NCBI RefSeq assembly: GCF_000374545.1
Contig: NZ_KB894591.1
Coordinates: forward strand, 1 to 64,000
Reading direction: 5' to 3'
Length of the DNA stretch: 64,000 nt
From: Anaeromusa acidaminophila DSM 3853
Lineage (GTDB): Bacteria > Bacillota > Negativicutes > Anaeromusales > Anaeromusaceae
Below the pieces are notes generated by a model. It saw nothing but the letters and a program-made list of their open reading frames with translations, did not search any database and had not been told where the DNA came from. Positions 20,486 to 30,435 of this stretch are shown piece by piece (position 1 is the first letter of the stretch; each line of letters starts with the position of its first letter). The position numbers were made by a program, and so were the translations under genes.

Positions 20486-20511
20486 GATACAAGGGTAAGG
20501 AGAACCAAGGA

Positions 20512-21132
20512 ATGGAAATTATTCAACTGCCAGTAGGCCCTTTGGGTACGAATTGCTATATTGTAATCAGCAAGGAAGAGCATGTAGCAATGGTCATTGA
20601 TCCAGGCGGAAACGGCGATGATATTTTGCGCATTCTTCGTGAGAAAAATGCTGAATTGACCTATATTGTTAATACTCACGGACACGCAGACCATATTGCG
20701 GCTAATGGTATTTTAGCGGAAGCTACTGGCGCAGCTGTATTGATTCACGAAGCAGACGCTGCGATGCTGACAAGTCCGCATCGGAATCTTTCAACTTTTA
20801 TTGGCGATGCGGTTATCTTAAAACCAGCTGACTCATTTCTTAAAGCAGGAGATGTGCTGACGCTGGGGACGCTTTCTTTCAGCATTTTGGAAACGCCGGG
20901 TCATACGCCGGGCGGTCTTAGCCTTTACGGCGAGGGCGTTTTATTTAGCGGTGATACGCTTTTTGCGGAATCAGTAGGGCGAACTGACTTTCCAGGCGGA
21001 TCGCATCAACAATTGTTGGCGAGCATTCAAGAAAAGCTTTTTGCGTTGCCTGGAGAAACCAAAGTATTGCCAGGACACGGCCCCAGCACGACGATTGGCT
21101 GGGAAAAAGAGCATAATCCGTTTATTTTTTAG
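20512..21132 (+). CDS. MBL-fold metallo-hydrolase (glyoxalase II-like)
   Basis: 206 residues. Metal motif THGHADH, followed by TPGHTPG, SGDTLF and a C-terminal LPGHGPSTT, as in small hydroxyacylglutathione hydrolase-like proteins often found next to dtd in Firmicutes. Substrate cannot be assigned; glutathione-independent thioesters or lactonised compounds are possible. AAGGAGA precedes the ATG. Confidence 0.88.
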   Translation: MEIIQLPVGPLGTNCYIVISKEEHVAMVIDPGGNGDDILRILREKNAELTYIVNTHGHADHIAANGILAEATGAAVLIHEADAAMLTSPHRNLSTFIGDAVILKPADSFLKAGDVLTLGTLSFSILETPGHTPGGLSLYGEGVLFSGDTLFAESVGRTDFPGGSHQQLLASIQEKLFALPGETKVLPGHGPSTTIGWEKEHNPFIF

Positions 21133-21159
21133 GCAAACAGCCGAAAGGGTGTGGAATTT

Positions 21160-21609
21160 ATGCAACTTGATATGACAGATGTACGAAAAACCTTTCGCGA
21201 ACGGCAGTTTAAGCTGACGCCGCAAAGACAGATTATTTTACAAGCCTTCCTCAATCATCAAGATGAACATCTTTGCGCGGAAGATGTTCATCAAATCGTA
21301 CGCCGCGAAGCGCCGGAAATTGGTTTAGCTACCGTATATCGTACGCTGGATTTGTTGAGTGAATTGGATTTATTGCAGAAGATGGATTTTGGTGATGGTC
21401 GCAGCCGCTATGAAATTAACGGACCAGATACAGGTCATCATCACCATCATTTAATCTGTGTTTCCTGCGGGAAAGTAAAAGAATTTGAAGACGATCTCCT
21501 GGATTCCTTGGAAGAAGTCATTTCTGAACGCAGCAAGTTTCAAATTATTGACCATCAGGTCAAGTTTTACGGCTATTGCCAGGAGTGCCAGAAAAAGAAT
21601 GACGCTTGA
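21160..21609 (+). CDS. Fur-family metal-responsive regulator
   Basis: 149 residues. N-terminal winged helix (LTPQRQIILQAF, GLATVYRTLDLL) and a metal-binding C-terminal half with HHHHHLICVSCGK, plus a second CxxC (YCQEC) for structural zinc. It could be Fur, Zur or PerR; the sequence alone does not settle the metal. ATG 21160 is chosen because AAAGGG is too close to GTG 21151. It overlaps the hemZ start by 11 bases, so a link between metal sensing and haem synthesis is plausible. Confidence 0.88.
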   Translation: MQLDMTDVRKTFRERQFKLTPQRQIILQAFLNHQDEHLCAEDVHQIVRREAPEIGLATVYRTLDLLSELDLLQKMDFGDGRSRYEINGPDTGHHHHHLICVSCGKVKEFEDDLLDSLEEVISERSKFQIIDHQVKFYGYCQECQKKNDA

Positions 21610-23071
21610 CGGATATATACGTACAACTGCAGACCAAGGGGATAACCGCACCGTACAGGATGTAATGAACCTGTACGGTATTCCTCTTGTTACGGAAGCT
21701 ACTGCCAATACGTTAATTATTGGCAGTGAAATTTCGGGAAAAAGGGCGGTTACGTCTCTTTCCTGGCGAGGGAAAACTTGGCAAGAAGGGCATGAAATCG
21801 TTTTTTTTCACGCGCAGGATCGGGCTGCGCCTGGACGGGTGGTGCGCCGCAACCTGGCGTTATTGTTGGAACAGGCGGTAAAGCTTCCCCGTAGCTCCTG
21901 GGGGATATTAAGAGGAGTTCGTCCGGGAAAAATAGTCCGGCGCCTTTTAGACGAAGGATATACAGAGGCGGAAATTACAACAATTTTTGAACGGGAATAC
22001 TTAGCTGCACCTGAAAAAGCAGCATTATTGCTGGAAATCGCCATGAGGCAGAGAGATATCCTGCCCCCTGAAACATCTCGCTCAGTCGGCGTATATGTGG
22101 GGATTCCTTTTTGTCCCAGCCGCTGCTTGTACTGTTCATTTCCTTCTTTTTTGCTGCCGTCCTCTGAAAAATTGGCGCTATTCATGGATGCTCTCAAACA
22201 AGATATTGCTACTGCCGGTCAGCTTTTACGCAAATATCATCTGCAGATGGAGACCCTTTATATTGGAGGCGGTACGCCGACAAGCCTGCCTGCCAAGGAG
22301 TTGGAACTGCTGCTTTCTTGGATTCAGGAGTATTTGGGCAAGCCGAAGTTAGGAGAGTGGACGGTGGAAGCCGGGCGTCCGGACAGCCTGAATGCAGAAA
22401 AGATTTCCGTGCTTAGAAGCTTTCCGGTTACGCGTTTAAGCTTAAATCCGCAATCAATGCAAGAAAAAACGCTCCAAAGGATTGGACGTAAGCATAGTGT
22501 ACAGGATATAATAGAAATGTTCGCCTCTTTGCGGCAAAACGATTTTAATAATATAAACATGGATATTATTTTAGGTTTGCCTGGTGAAACGCCAGCCGAT
22601 GTGCAGCATACGCTGCGGGAAATCGCGAAACTTTCCCCGGAAAGTCTAACGGTTCATACGTTGGCGCTCAAGCGCGGTTCTGCGTTGGCGGAAAAGTTGC
22701 TTTTGCAAGAAGACGTTCCATTGCCTGACGCCGCTACTGTTGCGGAGATGATTGAAATTTCTCGAAACGGTGCGAAAGCTATGGGAATGGCGCCGTACTA
22801 TCTTTATCGCCAAAAGCAAATGGCAGGCCAATTTGAAAATATCGGCTATGCTAAAAAGGGACGCGAATGCGCTTATAACATTCGCGTTATTGAAGAACGC
22901 CAAAGCATTTTAGGAATTGGCCCTCATGCAACAAGCAAATTTGTTGAACCAGGCGGGTATCGATTGCACAATTCTTATCATGCCAAGCAGGTAGACTGCT
23001 ACATACGCGATATCAATCGCTATATTGAAAACCGTGAAGACGAGTTTAAGCGCTTCGCGGGAAGGGAGTGA
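21599..23071 (+). CDS. hemZ: Coproporphyrinogen dehydrogenase HemZ (radical SAM)
   Basis: 490 residues from ATG 21599. The radical-SAM site is CPSRCLYCSF (CxxxCxxC), followed by YIGGGTPTSL and GRKHSVQDI. The N-terminal 150 residues match the extra domain that sets HemZ apart from HemN, and the length is near that of the Bacillus protein. It converts coproporphyrinogen III to protoporphyrinogen without oxygen. It overlaps the Fur gene in front and ends on the hisS Shine-Dalgarno. Confidence 0.9.
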   Translation: MTLDGYIRTTADQGDNRTVQDVMNLYGIPLVTEATANTLIIGSEISGKRAVTSLSWRGKTWQEGHEIVFFHAQDRAAPGRVVRRNLALLLEQAVKLPRSSWGILRGVRPGKIVRRLLDEGYTEAEITTIFEREYLAAPEKAALLLEIAMRQRDILPPETSRSVGVYVGIPFCPSRCLYCSFPSFLLPSSEKLALFMDALKQDIATAGQLLRKYHLQMETLYIGGGTPTSLPAKELELLLSWIQEYLGKPKLGEWTVEAGRPDSLNAEKISVLRSFPVTRLSLNPQSMQEKTLQRIGRKHSVQDIIEMFASLRQNDFNNINMDIILGLPGETPADVQHTLREIAKLSPESLTVHTLALKRGSALAEKLLLQEDVPLPDAATVAEMIEISRNGAKAMGMAPYYLYRQKQMAGQFENIGYAKKGRECAYNIRVIEERQSILGIGPHATSKFVEPGGYRLHNSYHAKQVDCYIRDINRYIENREDEFKRFAGRE

Positions 23072-23076
23072 CCAAT

Positions 23077-24345
23077 TTGCTGACAAGCGCACCTCGAGGT
23101 ACTAAAGACATCTTGCCTGCGACTAGCGGGCAATGGCAAGAGCTAGAGAAAACGATTCGCCAATTGTGCGGCCGTTTTGGCTACCAGGAAATTCGCACAC
23201 CTGTTTTTGAACATACAGAATTGTTCATTCGGGGCATTGGCGAAACCACCGACGTGGTGGAAAAAGAAATGTACACTTTTACCGATCGCGGCGAACGCAG
23301 TTTAACCTTGCGTCCGGAAAACACGGCTTCCGTCGTGCGAGCGTACTTAGAAAACAAACTGTATGGAGAAGCGGAACAGCCTACTAAATTATTTTATATG
23401 GGACCTATGTTTCGCTATGATCGTCCGCAAGCAGGTCGTTACCGCCAATTTCATCAATTTGGCGTAGAAGTTCTCGGGGCAGCAGCGCCTACGGTAGATG
23501 CGGAAGCTATTGCATTAGCAATGCAGCTTTTTCAAGGGCTCGGGCTTGTAGAACTCACTTTATTTATTAACTCTGTAGGATGTCCGGTATGTCGGCCTGC
23601 TTATAGGGAGCAGTTGCAGAACTATTTGCGGCCGCAGTTGGATTCGCTGTGCCCGGACTGCAAAAGCCGTTTTGACCGCAATCCAATGCGCATTCTAGAC
23701 TGCAAAAACGAAGCTTGCCGTCAGGCCAGCCAAGGAGCGCCGCAGATGCTGGATTGCCTCTGCGAAGAGTGTCACGATCATTTTACTGGTTTAAAATCCT
23801 TATTGGATGCTGCGGATATTCCGTATCATATTAATACCAACTTAGTACGTGGACTTGACTACTACACAAAAACCGCTTTTGAGATTCAATATGCTCCGTT
23901 GGGAGCGCAAAGCGCCGTCTGCGGCGGCGGGCGCTATGACGGTCTTGTAGGTCAATGCGGCGGTCCGGATACTCCTGGTATCGGTTTTGCGGTCGGCTTG
24001 GAACGATTGCTGCTGGCCCTGGAAAAACAGGGCCTGCTTCCTTCCGCAACTCGTTGCAGTGACGTGTTTATCGCTCCGTTAGGGAAGGAACAAACACCAA
24101 TGGCCTTTGCACTGCTGCTGCAACTGCGCAAAGAAGGTCTGACTGCGGACATGGATTTTTTGGGACGCAGCTTGAAGGCGCAGCTCAAACAGGCTAATCG
24201 TCAGAAAGCTCGTTTTGCGTTGCTGCTGGGCGAGGAAGAATGCGCCACGCAGCAAGTACAGCTGAAAAATTTGGAAACAGGCGAACAACGCTTGGTAAGT
24301 GCCCAGGAGGCAATTAACGCCATAAAAGAAGAGATGGGGGAATAG
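23077..24345 (+). CDS. hisS: Histidyl-tRNA synthetase
   Basis: 422 residues, class II. Opens with [10 protein letters not shown]; motif 2 is [18 protein letters not shown], the histidine-binding block is [10 protein letters not shown], and motif 3 is [12 protein letters not shown]. The C-terminal anticodon domain is intact. TTG at 23077 fits the GGGAG site better than GTG at 23068, which directly follows it; the GTG remains possible. An inserted cysteine-rich stretch in the middle ([19 protein letters not shown]) is common in Firmicute HisS. No T-box precedes it; it is read from the hemZ transcript. Confidence 0.95.
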   Translation: MLTSAPRGTKDILPATSGQWQELEKTIRQLCGRFGYQEIRTPVFEHTELFIRGIGETTDVVEKEMYTFTDRGERSLTLRPENTASVVRAYLENKLYGEAEQPTKLFYMGPMFRYDRPQAGRYRQFHQFGVEVLGAAAPTVDAEAIALAMQLFQGLGLVELTLFINSVGCPVCRPAYREQLQNYLRPQLDSLCPDCKSRFDRNPMRILDCKNEACRQASQGAPQMLDCLCEECHDHFTGLKSLLDAADIPYHINTNLVRGLDYYTKTAFEIQYAPLGAQSAVCGGGRYDGLVGQCGGPDTPGIGFAVGLERLLLALEKQGLLPSATRCSDVFIAPLGKEQTPMAFALLLQLRKEGLTADMDFLGRSLKAQLKQANRQKARFALLLGEEECATQQVQLKNLETGEQRLVSAQEAINAIKEEMGE

Positions 24346-24349
24346 CAAG

Positions 24350-26140
24350 ATGTTAGATACAATGTCAGGCTGGGTGCGTACACACAGCTGTAATGATTTA
24401 CGAGAAGGACACCAGGGTCAGGAGGTTATTCTTTGCGGCTGGGCCGCTAGACGCCGCGATCACGGTGGTTTGATCTTTGTGGATCTTCGGGACCGTTCCG
24501 GCATGGTACAGCTGGTTTTCGCTCCGGAAGTGGGCGAAGAGGCTTTTCGCAAAGCGGAAACCGTGCGTTCCGAGTTTGTTTTGGCGATAAAAGGAGAAGT
24601 GCGCAAACGGGATGCGGCAACCGTTAATTCCAATATGGACACAGGCGCTATCGAAGTATTCTGCCGAGAACTGCGCATTCTTAATGCTGCAAAAACGCCG
24701 CCGTTCTACATTCAAGATGATGTGGACGTCGATGAAATGGTGCGCTTAAAATATCGTTACTTGGATTTGCGCCGGCCGGAAATGCAGCGCAATTTAATGC
24801 TGCGTCATCGCGTGACCAAAGCTATGCGTGACTTCTTTGACAATCAAGGGTTTTGTGAAGTCGAAACCCCCATGTTGACGAAAAGCTCTCCAGAAGGCGC
24901 TCGCGATTATCTTGTGCCTAGCCGGGTGAATCCAGGTCGCTTCTATGCATTGCCGCAGTCTCCGCAGTTGTTCAAACAATTGCTGATGGTAGCTGGTATG
25001 GAGAAGTACTTCCAGATCGTACGCTGCTTCCGCGATGAAGATTTGCGCGCCGATCGTCAGCCGGAATTTACTCAGTTGGACGTTGAGATGTCCTTCATTG
25101 ACAGAGAACAAATTTTGTCGATGATGGAGGGCCTGGTAGCCCATCTTTTCGAAGAAGCTTTAGGTGAAACCATTGCTACTCCTATGCTGCGTATGACCTA
25201 TGACGAGGCGATGAGTCGTTACGGCTCGGATAAGCCGGACTTGCGTTTTGAAATGGAACTTATTGATGTGTCTGAAGTGATCCGCGGTTCGAACTTCAAA
25301 GTGTTCGAAAGCGTGCTGCAAAACGGCGGACAGGTTAAAGCTATTAATGTCAAAGGCTACGCCGGTATTCCGCGCCGCGAACTGGACGGTTTGGTAGATT
25401 TTGTGGCTCCCTATGGCGCTAAAGGCTTGGCTTGGATGTGTTTCCAAGCAGACGGTATCAAATCGCCGATCGCCAAATTCTTCAGCGAAGACATGCTGGC
25501 TGAATTAGCTAAAGCCACCGGCGCCGTCGAAGGCGATTTACTGCTGATGGTAGCGGACAAGCCTTCTGTTGTGGCCAATGCTTTAGGACATTTACGTTTA
25601 GAAATGGCGAAGCGTCTGAATTTGATTGATGAAAATAAACTATGCTTCTTGTGGGTAGTTGACTTCCCGATGTTCGAATATGACGAAGAAGAAAAACGCT
25701 GGGTGGCGATGCATCACCCCTTCACCTCGCCTCGAGACGAAGACATGGAATTCTTAGAAAGCGATCCTGGCCGCATTTATGCGAAAGCCTATGATATGGT
25801 GCTCAACGGCACTGAAATTGGCGGCGGCAGTATTCGTATTTACCAACGTCCGATTCAGGAAAAGGTATTTAAAGCCATCGGCTTGACGCCGGAAGAAGCG
25901 TATAGCAAATTCGGCTATCTTTTAGACGCTTTTGAGTATGGTACTCCTCCCCATGGCGGCATTGCCTTTGGTTTGGATCGCTTGGTAATGCTTATGGCGA
26001 AACGTCCATCCATCCGCGACGTTATTGCGTTCCCCAAAACGCAAAGCGCCAGCTGCGCTATGACCCAGGCGCCCAGCGACGTGTCTGAACGGCAGTTGCG
26101 GGAATTACACATTAAGTCTACCTTTATTGCTAAAAACTAA
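24350..26140 (+). CDS. aspS: Aspartyl-tRNA synthetase
   Basis: 596 residues, bacterial type. OB-fold anticodon domain ([20 protein letters not shown]), class II motif 2 [18 protein letters not shown], a GAD insertion domain, and motif 3 [13 protein letters not shown]. It may charge tRNA-Asp only or also tRNA-Asn; the sequence was not tested for the non-discriminating type. Starts four bases after hisS. No hairpin terminator is visible between its stop and the 6S RNA promoter. Confidence 0.96.
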   Translation: MLDTMSGWVRTHSCNDLREGHQGQEVILCGWAARRRDHGGLIFVDLRDRSGMVQLVFAPEVGEEAFRKAETVRSEFVLAIKGEVRKRDAATVNSNMDTGAIEVFCRELRILNAAKTPPFYIQDDVDVDEMVRLKYRYLDLRRPEMQRNLMLRHRVTKAMRDFFDNQGFCEVETPMLTKSSPEGARDYLVPSRVNPGRFYALPQSPQLFKQLLMVAGMEKYFQIVRCFRDEDLRADRQPEFTQLDVEMSFIDREQILSMMEGLVAHLFEEALGETIATPMLRMTYDEAMSRYGSDKPDLRFEMELIDVSEVIRGSNFKVFESVLQNGGQVKAINVKGYAGIPRRELDGLVDFVAPYGAKGLAWMCFQADGIKSPIAKFFSEDMLAELAKATGAVEGDLLLMVADKPSVVANALGHLRLEMAKRLNLIDENKLCFLWVVDFPMFEYDEEEKRWVAMHHPFTSPRDEDMEFLESDPGRIYAKAYDMVLNGTEIGGGSIRIYQRPIQEKVFKAIGLTPEEAYSKFGYLLDAFEYGTPPHGGIAFGLDRLVMLMAKRPSIRDVIAFPKTQSASCAMTQAPSDVSERQLRELHIKSTFIAKN

Positions 26141-26191
26141 CACTCTTTGTTGTCTCTGAAGCCTTCAAAGCGCAGAAAACCTGGGCGGCAC

Positions 26192-26220
26192 TTGCCAAAT
26201 ACCGATAATTCTGCTATTAT
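26192..26220 (+). promoter_or_regulatory. Promoter of 6S RNA
   Basis: TTGCCA, 17 bases, TATTAT. Initiation about seven bases later gives an RNA of the expected length. Confidence 0.75.
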
Positions 26221-26226
26221 GAAGTT

Positions 26227-26430
26227 GAAGAAAAGAGTAACACTTTTAACCCGACTGTGTGCGTATGCTGCCTGGTATGTTTTGAGCCAACACTTTTACA
26301 ACGGGAGTCCGGTCTCTGAATAAGACGTGCAGGCCCTTTACGGGGATCCATTGATTTTTCAGGAGGACACCCACCTGCTAACGCAGGTTCAAAACTAGTG
26401 GGCGAGACGGCATGGTGGGGTTAGTTTTTT
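26227..26430 (+). ncRNA. ssrS: 6S RNA
   Basis: The 386-base gap between aspS and tcdA contains an RNA with 6S hallmarks. The segments TGAGCCAACACTTT on the 5' side and GACACCCACCTGC, AGGTTCAA and GAGACGGCAT on the 3' side align by eye with the E. coli molecule. The ends pair (TAACCC with GGGTTA, then ATGCTG with CGGCAT) to give the long closing stem, and a T run follows. 6S RNA binds the housekeeping RNA polymerase as a promoter mimic in stationary phase. The location beside aspS/tcdA is also where Bacillus keeps a 6S gene. Ends are estimates from the promoter and the T run. Confidence 0.88.
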
Positions 26431-26444
26431 CATAACAAATTTTT

Positions 26445-26472
26445 AGACTCGACAATTTTGTCGAGTCTTTTT
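26445..26472 (+). terminator. Terminator downstream of 6S RNA
   Basis: Perfect 9-bp stem (AGACTCGAC / GTCGAGTCT), six-base loop, then a short T run. It lies 15 bases past the 6S 3' end and is a backstop for read-through. Confidence 0.85.
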
Positions 26473-26477
26473 ACCTA

Positions 26478-26506
26478 TTTATAAGAACATTAGTATTTCT
26501 TATAAT
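26478..26506 (+). promoter_or_regulatory. Promoter of tcdA-rarA
   Basis: A perfect TATAAT at 26501-26506 with a weak -35 (TTTATA) 17 bases upstream. The spacer is flanked by the inverted repeat ATAAGAA / TTCTTAT, whose right arm runs into the -10 box; this could be an operator or chance in AT-rich DNA. Confidence 0.55.
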
Positions 26507-26526
26507 ACGCAGGAGGCTTCTTAACT

Positions 26527-27243
26527 ATGCATCGTTTTTCACGTACTGAAATGCTTATAGGTTCGCAAGGGTTAGAGACCTTGCAAAATTCCGCTGTGGC
26601 CGTTTTTGGCGTTGGCGGCGTTGGCTCTTTTGCGGTAGAAGCCTTAGCGCGAGCAGGTGTGGGTAAACTAACGCTGATTGATCATGATGTGGTTAGCCTA
26701 ACGAATTTGAATCGCCAACTTCCGGCTTTATCAAGCACTATCGGGTTACCTAAAGCCGCCGTGCTAAAGGAACGAATTTTGGATATTAACTCGGATTGTC
26801 AAGTAGAAGTCATTCTAGAAGCCTATGGAGAAGAAAAAGGAGAATGGCTGCAGCCAGAACGTTGGAATTTTATTGTGGATGCTATCGATTCGATGGATGC
26901 AAAAATTGACTTGCTTGTACGCGCTCATCGTCTCGGCATACCCATTGTATCAAGTATGGGCGCTGGCAATAAGCTTGATCCAGAGGCTTTTCACGTCGTA
27001 GATATCGCTAAAACTCACACTTGTCCTATGGCCAGAAATGTCAGACGTCTTTTAAAGCAAGCAGGAATTACTAAAGGAATTCCTGTAGTTTTTTCTACAG
27101 AAAAACCGTTTGTTCCAGCTGAAGCCGCCCCGGAAGAAGCCCATTTGCGCCGGCAAGTTCCGGGAAGTATTTCTTTCGTTCCTTCTGCAGCGGGATTGCT
27201 GTTGGCTGGTTATGTCGTACGTTCTTTGCTGCGCTTAGGCTAG
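26527..27243 (+). CDS. tcdA: tRNA threonylcarbamoyladenosine dehydratase TcdA
   Basis: 238 residues of the ThiF/E1-like family. ATP site GVGGVGSFAVEALARAG, Asp-rich IDHDVV, and the R-x-x-(L)PALSSTIG segment. It cyclises t6A at position 37 of ANN-decoding tRNAs with ATP. The Cys of HTCPMARNVRR is at the usual place for the family. Strong AGGAGG. Followed 20 bases later by rarA. Confidence 0.92.
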   Translation: MHRFSRTEMLIGSQGLETLQNSAVAVFGVGGVGSFAVEALARAGVGKLTLIDHDVVSLTNLNRQLPALSSTIGLPKAAVLKERILDINSDCQVEVILEAYGEEKGEWLQPERWNFIVDAIDSMDAKIDLLVRAHRLGIPIVSSMGAGNKLDPEAFHVVDIAKTHTCPMARNVRRLLKQAGITKGIPVVFSTEKPFVPAEAAPEEAHLRRQVPGSISFVPSAAGLLLAGYVVRSLLRLG

Positions 27244-27263
27244 GAACAAAGGAGGCTGTTACT

Positions 27264-28580
27264 TTGGATTTATTTTCATTGGCTGAAGAGAAGAATACGA
27301 ACCGCAAACCCCTAGCCGTGCGCATGCGCCCGCAAAATCTGTCTGAACTGGCAGGACAAGAGCATTTGATCGGTTCTGACTCATTTCTAAAACGCATGAT
27401 TCAGGCGGACACACTGCCTAGTTTGGTTTTATACGGCCCTTCCGGTACTGGAAAGACAACACTGGCGGAACTGATTGCTTCTACTACCGGGGCGGTTTTT
27501 GAACGTCTGAATGCGGTAACTGCAGGTACGGCGGATTTACGCAAAGAACTGGCGGCAGCTCAAGAACGGCGTCAACTTTATGGCAAGGCGACCATTCTTT
27601 TTGTCGATGAGTTTCATCGTTTCAATAAAGCGCAGCAAGATGTCCTGCTCCCTTATGTAGAAGATGGCCGGATTACACTGATCGGCGCCACGACGGAAAA
27701 TCCTTATTTCGAAATTAACGGCCCCTTGCTTTCGCGTATGCGGGTTCTGCGGCTAAAGCCATTGACGCCTCAACAATTGGAAGCTTTGCTTAGGCGGGCT
27801 TTGGAAGATAAGGAACGAGGCCTTGGCAAACGACGCTTGCAGGCGGAAGCTTCTCTATGGAACGGCATCACGGGTTTAGCCGGAGGCGACGCCCGTACGG
27901 CATTGAATCTTTTGGAGCAATGCGCTGCTATGGTAGAGGATGGAGAAACACTTACCTTGGACGTGTTGGAAAAAGTTGCTGACGAAAAGTTGCAGCGTTT
28001 TGATAAAAACGGCGATGCTCATTATGATACCGTATCTGCTTTTATAAAGAGCATGCGCGGATCTGAGCCGGATGCGGCGTTACATTACCTGGCCCGGCTC
28101 TTGGCGGCAGGGGAGGATTTACAATTTATTGCGCGACGTATCATAATTTGTGCGGCCGAAGACGTAGGCAATGCAGATCCGCAGGCGCTGGTGCTGGCCA
28201 TGGCGGCCGCTGAAGCGGCGCGTTTTGTTGGTTTGCCGGAAGCGCGCATTCCGTTGGCGCAGGCTGTCGTCTATATTGCGACGGCGCCTAAGAGCAATGC
28301 TTCTTATTTGGCTATTGATGCGGCATTGGGAGATGTGCGTCATCAGGAATGCGGCAGCGTGCCGCTGCATTTGAGGGATGCTCATTATCGAGGCGCCGCC
28401 CAATTCGGGCATGGAACGTCCTATCTCTATAGCCACGATTTTCCCGGCCACTGGGTAGAACAGGAATATTTGCCGGAACCGTTGCAAGGCCGGCGTTATT
28501 ATGAAGCCGCCCCGGGGCCTGAAAAGGCGCGCTGGGATGAGACAAAACGTTATCAAGGGCGGGAAAATACGGGAAAATAA
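27264..28580 (+). CDS. rarA: Replication-associated recombination ATPase RarA
   Basis: 438 residues, AAA+. Walker A GPSGTGKTT, Walker B LFVDEFHRF, sensor 1 GATTENP, then the MgsA/RarA tetramerisation domain with NASYLAIDAAL. Works at stalled forks. TTG start with AAAGGAGG nine bases before it. The C-terminal YYEAAPGPEKARWDE tail is typical. Confidence 0.95.
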   Translation: MDLFSLAEEKNTNRKPLAVRMRPQNLSELAGQEHLIGSDSFLKRMIQADTLPSLVLYGPSGTGKTTLAELIASTTGAVFERLNAVTAGTADLRKELAAAQERRQLYGKATILFVDEFHRFNKAQQDVLLPYVEDGRITLIGATTENPYFEINGPLLSRMRVLRLKPLTPQQLEALLRRALEDKERGLGKRRLQAEASLWNGITGLAGGDARTALNLLEQCAAMVEDGETLTLDVLEKVADEKLQRFDKNGDAHYDTVSAFIKSMRGSEPDAALHYLARLLAAGEDLQFIARRIIICAAEDVGNADPQALVLAMAAAEAARFVGLPEARIPLAQAVVYIATAPKSNASYLAIDAALGDVRHQECGSVPLHLRDAHYRGAAQFGHGTSYLYSHDFPGHWVEQEYLPEPLQGRRYYEAAPGPEKARWDETKRYQGRENTGK

Positions 28581-28611
28581 AAGAATAGTTGAGAATGATA
28601 TTGCTATCGCA

Positions 28612-28640
28612 AAACAACCTCAAAATGGGGTTGTTTTTTT
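28612..28640 (+). terminator. Terminator after rarA
   Basis: 8-bp stem AAACAACC / GGTTGTTT with a nine-base loop and continuing T run. Its 3' arm contains the -35 box of the iscR promoter. Confidence 0.8.
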
Positions 28641-28659
28641 GCTTGTAATTTGCTATAGT
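28631..28659 (+). promoter_or_regulatory. Promoter of the iscR operon
   Basis: TTGTTT, 17 bases, TATAGT, with the -35 lying inside the 3' arm of the rarA terminator. An Rrf2 regulator is the first gene, so autoregulation near 28660-28700 is likely, but I do not recognise a binding site. Confidence 0.6.
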
Positions 28660-28708
28660 AAAAACAAATAAAACCAATCGTATTAGTCGGAAAAGAAAGG
28701 GGATTGCC

Positions 28709-29152
28709 GTGAAGCTATCAACCAAAGGACGTTATGGCGTATCCGCCATGTATGATTTAGCCGTTCATTACGGACAGGGACCCATTTCTTTGAAAAATGT
28801 CGCTCAGCGTCAAGAAATCTCTGAGCACTATCTGGAACAGCTGATGGGGACTTTGCGTAAAGCCGGCTTCGTCAAAAGCGTGCGCGGCGCACAAGGCGGT
28901 TACAGCTTGACCAAAACTCCCGAAGAAATATCAGTAGGTGATATTATTCGTGTGATGGAGGGGCCGATTGCTCCGGTAGATTGTCTGCTTTCAGGCAAGG
29001 AGGATAACAAATACTGCACCAAAGCCTGTACTTGCGTCACTCGCGGCGTGTGGGCCAAGGTTGGCGATAGCATTACGCAAGTGTTGGACTCCATTACATT
29101 GAAGGATTTGTGCAACCAGGTAGAAAATGAGGCAGGAAAACCGCAGCTTTAA
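28709..29152 (+). CDS. iscR: Rrf2-family regulator, IscR-like
   Basis: 147 residues. Winged-helix start MKLSTKGRYGVSAMYDLA and the wing GAQGGYSL. Cysteines C92, C103 and C107 (with C109) fit an Fe-S-binding loop, as in IscR where three Cys and one His hold [2Fe-2S]. It probably represses the operon when cluster supply is adequate. The clostridial cysteine regulator CymR is a relative, but it lacks this Cys set. GTG start after AAAGGGGA. Confidence 0.9.
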   Translation: MKLSTKGRYGVSAMYDLAVHYGQGPISLKNVAQRQEISEHYLEQLMGTLRKAGFVKSVRGAQGGYSLTKTPEEISVGDIIRVMEGPIAPVDCLLSGKEDNKYCTKACTCVTRGVWAKVGDSITQVLDSITLKDLCNQVENEAGKPQL

Positions 29153-29199
29153 TCTGCGGCTTCATAGCGGAAGGCAAGAAAAGGGGAGGCTTTATTCAT

Positions 29200-30405
29200 A
29201 TGAAACAGGTATATTTGGATCATTCTGCAACAACACAGGCGCTGCCGGAAGTGGCGAAGCTTGTAAGTCATTATCTAACCGAAGACTTTGGAAATGCTTC
29301 CAGCGTGCATGCTTTCGGCCGTACGGCGCGACAAGCTGTTGACGAAGGCCGCCAGCAGGTAGCTGCACTGATTAACGCTCAGCCGGGAGAAATCTTCTTT
29401 ACCAGCGGCGGTACGGAGTCCGACAACCTAGCTATTAAAGGCGTTGCTTCAGCCAATCGAAAAAAAGGCAATCATATCATTACCACGGCTATTGAACATC
29501 ATGCTATTTTGCATCCTTGCGAATATCTGGAGAAGCAGGGTTTTCAGGTCACCTACCTGCCGGTAGATGAATTTGGCATGATTCGTTTAGCGGATTTGCA
29601 GCAGGCTATTACGCCGCAGACCATCTTGATTAGCGTCATGTTTGCTAATAACGAGGTGGGAACCATTCAGCCGATTCGTGAAATCGGGAAAATAGCCCGC
29701 GAAAAAGGCATTATTTTCCACACTGACGCGGTTCAGGCAACAGGCAATATTCCTATTGATGTTGTTGATATGAATATTGATTTATTAACCTTATCCGGCC
29801 ATAAACTTCATGGTCCCAAAGGCATTGGCGCTTTATTCATCCGGCGCGGCGTTCGCATTGACGCAGTACAGCATGGCGGCGGACAAGAGCGCAAATTGCG
29901 CCCTGGTACGGAGAATGTCCCTGGTATTGCCGGTTTAGGCAAAGCTGCCGAAGTAGCAAAGGCGGAAATGGCGGACAAGGTAGTTCGAATCTCGGCTCTG
30001 CGTGACCGTCTGATGCGTGGCATTGAAGCACGCATTCCGGAAATTAAATTGAACGGTCATCCGACACTGCGTATGCCCGGCAATGTGAATTACAGCTTCC
30101 GTTATGTAGAAGGCGAATCCTTGCTGTTGAGCTTGGATATGAAAGGGATTGCCGCTTCCAGCGGTTCCGCCTGCACTTCCGGTTCATTGGATCCTTCGCA
30201 TGTTCTTTTGGCGATGGGACTAAGTCACGAAATCGCCCATGGGTCGTTGCGGCTGACTTTGGGTCGAGGCACTACCGAAGAAGATATTGATTACGTACTA
30301 GAAGTATTACCTCCGATTATAGAGCGGCTGCGCAGTATGTCTCCGTTGGCAGCTAATGCAGGCGCCATGTTGGAAAGCAATCCTTGCCAAAAATGTCGCT
30401 CCTAA
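29200..30405 (+). CDS. iscS: Cysteine desulfurase NifS/IscS
   Basis: 401 residues. Fold-type I PLP enzyme: VYLDHSATT start, lysine in SGHKLHGPKG, and the persulfide Cys in SSGSACTSGSLDPSHVL. It feeds sulfur both to the scaffold IscU and to MnmA, the next two genes. The C-terminal tail ends in NPCQKC, an extra CxxC of unknown use. GGGGAGG precedes the ATG. Confidence 0.95.
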   Translation: MKQVYLDHSATTQALPEVAKLVSHYLTEDFGNASSVHAFGRTARQAVDEGRQQVAALINAQPGEIFFTSGGTESDNLAIKGVASANRKKGNHIITTAIEHHAILHPCEYLEKQGFQVTYLPVDEFGMIRLADLQQAITPQTILISVMFANNEVGTIQPIREIGKIAREKGIIFHTDAVQATGNIPIDVVDMNIDLLTLSGHKLHGPKGIGALFIRRGVRIDAVQHGGGQERKLRPGTENVPGIAGLGKAAEVAKAEMADKVVRISALRDRLMRGIEARIPEIKLNGHPTLRMPGNVNYSFRYVEGESLLLSLDMKGIAASSGSACTSGSLDPSHVLLAMGLSHEIAHGSLRLTLGRGTTEEDIDYVLEVLPPIIERLRSMSPLAANAGAMLESNPCQKCRS

Positions 30406-30435
30406 TGTGTTTAACCTTGAAAGGAGAATTAAATT

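Noticed and set aside
21436..21453. Run of His codons in the Fur gene
   Set aside because: Typical metal-binding His cluster of Fur-family proteins.
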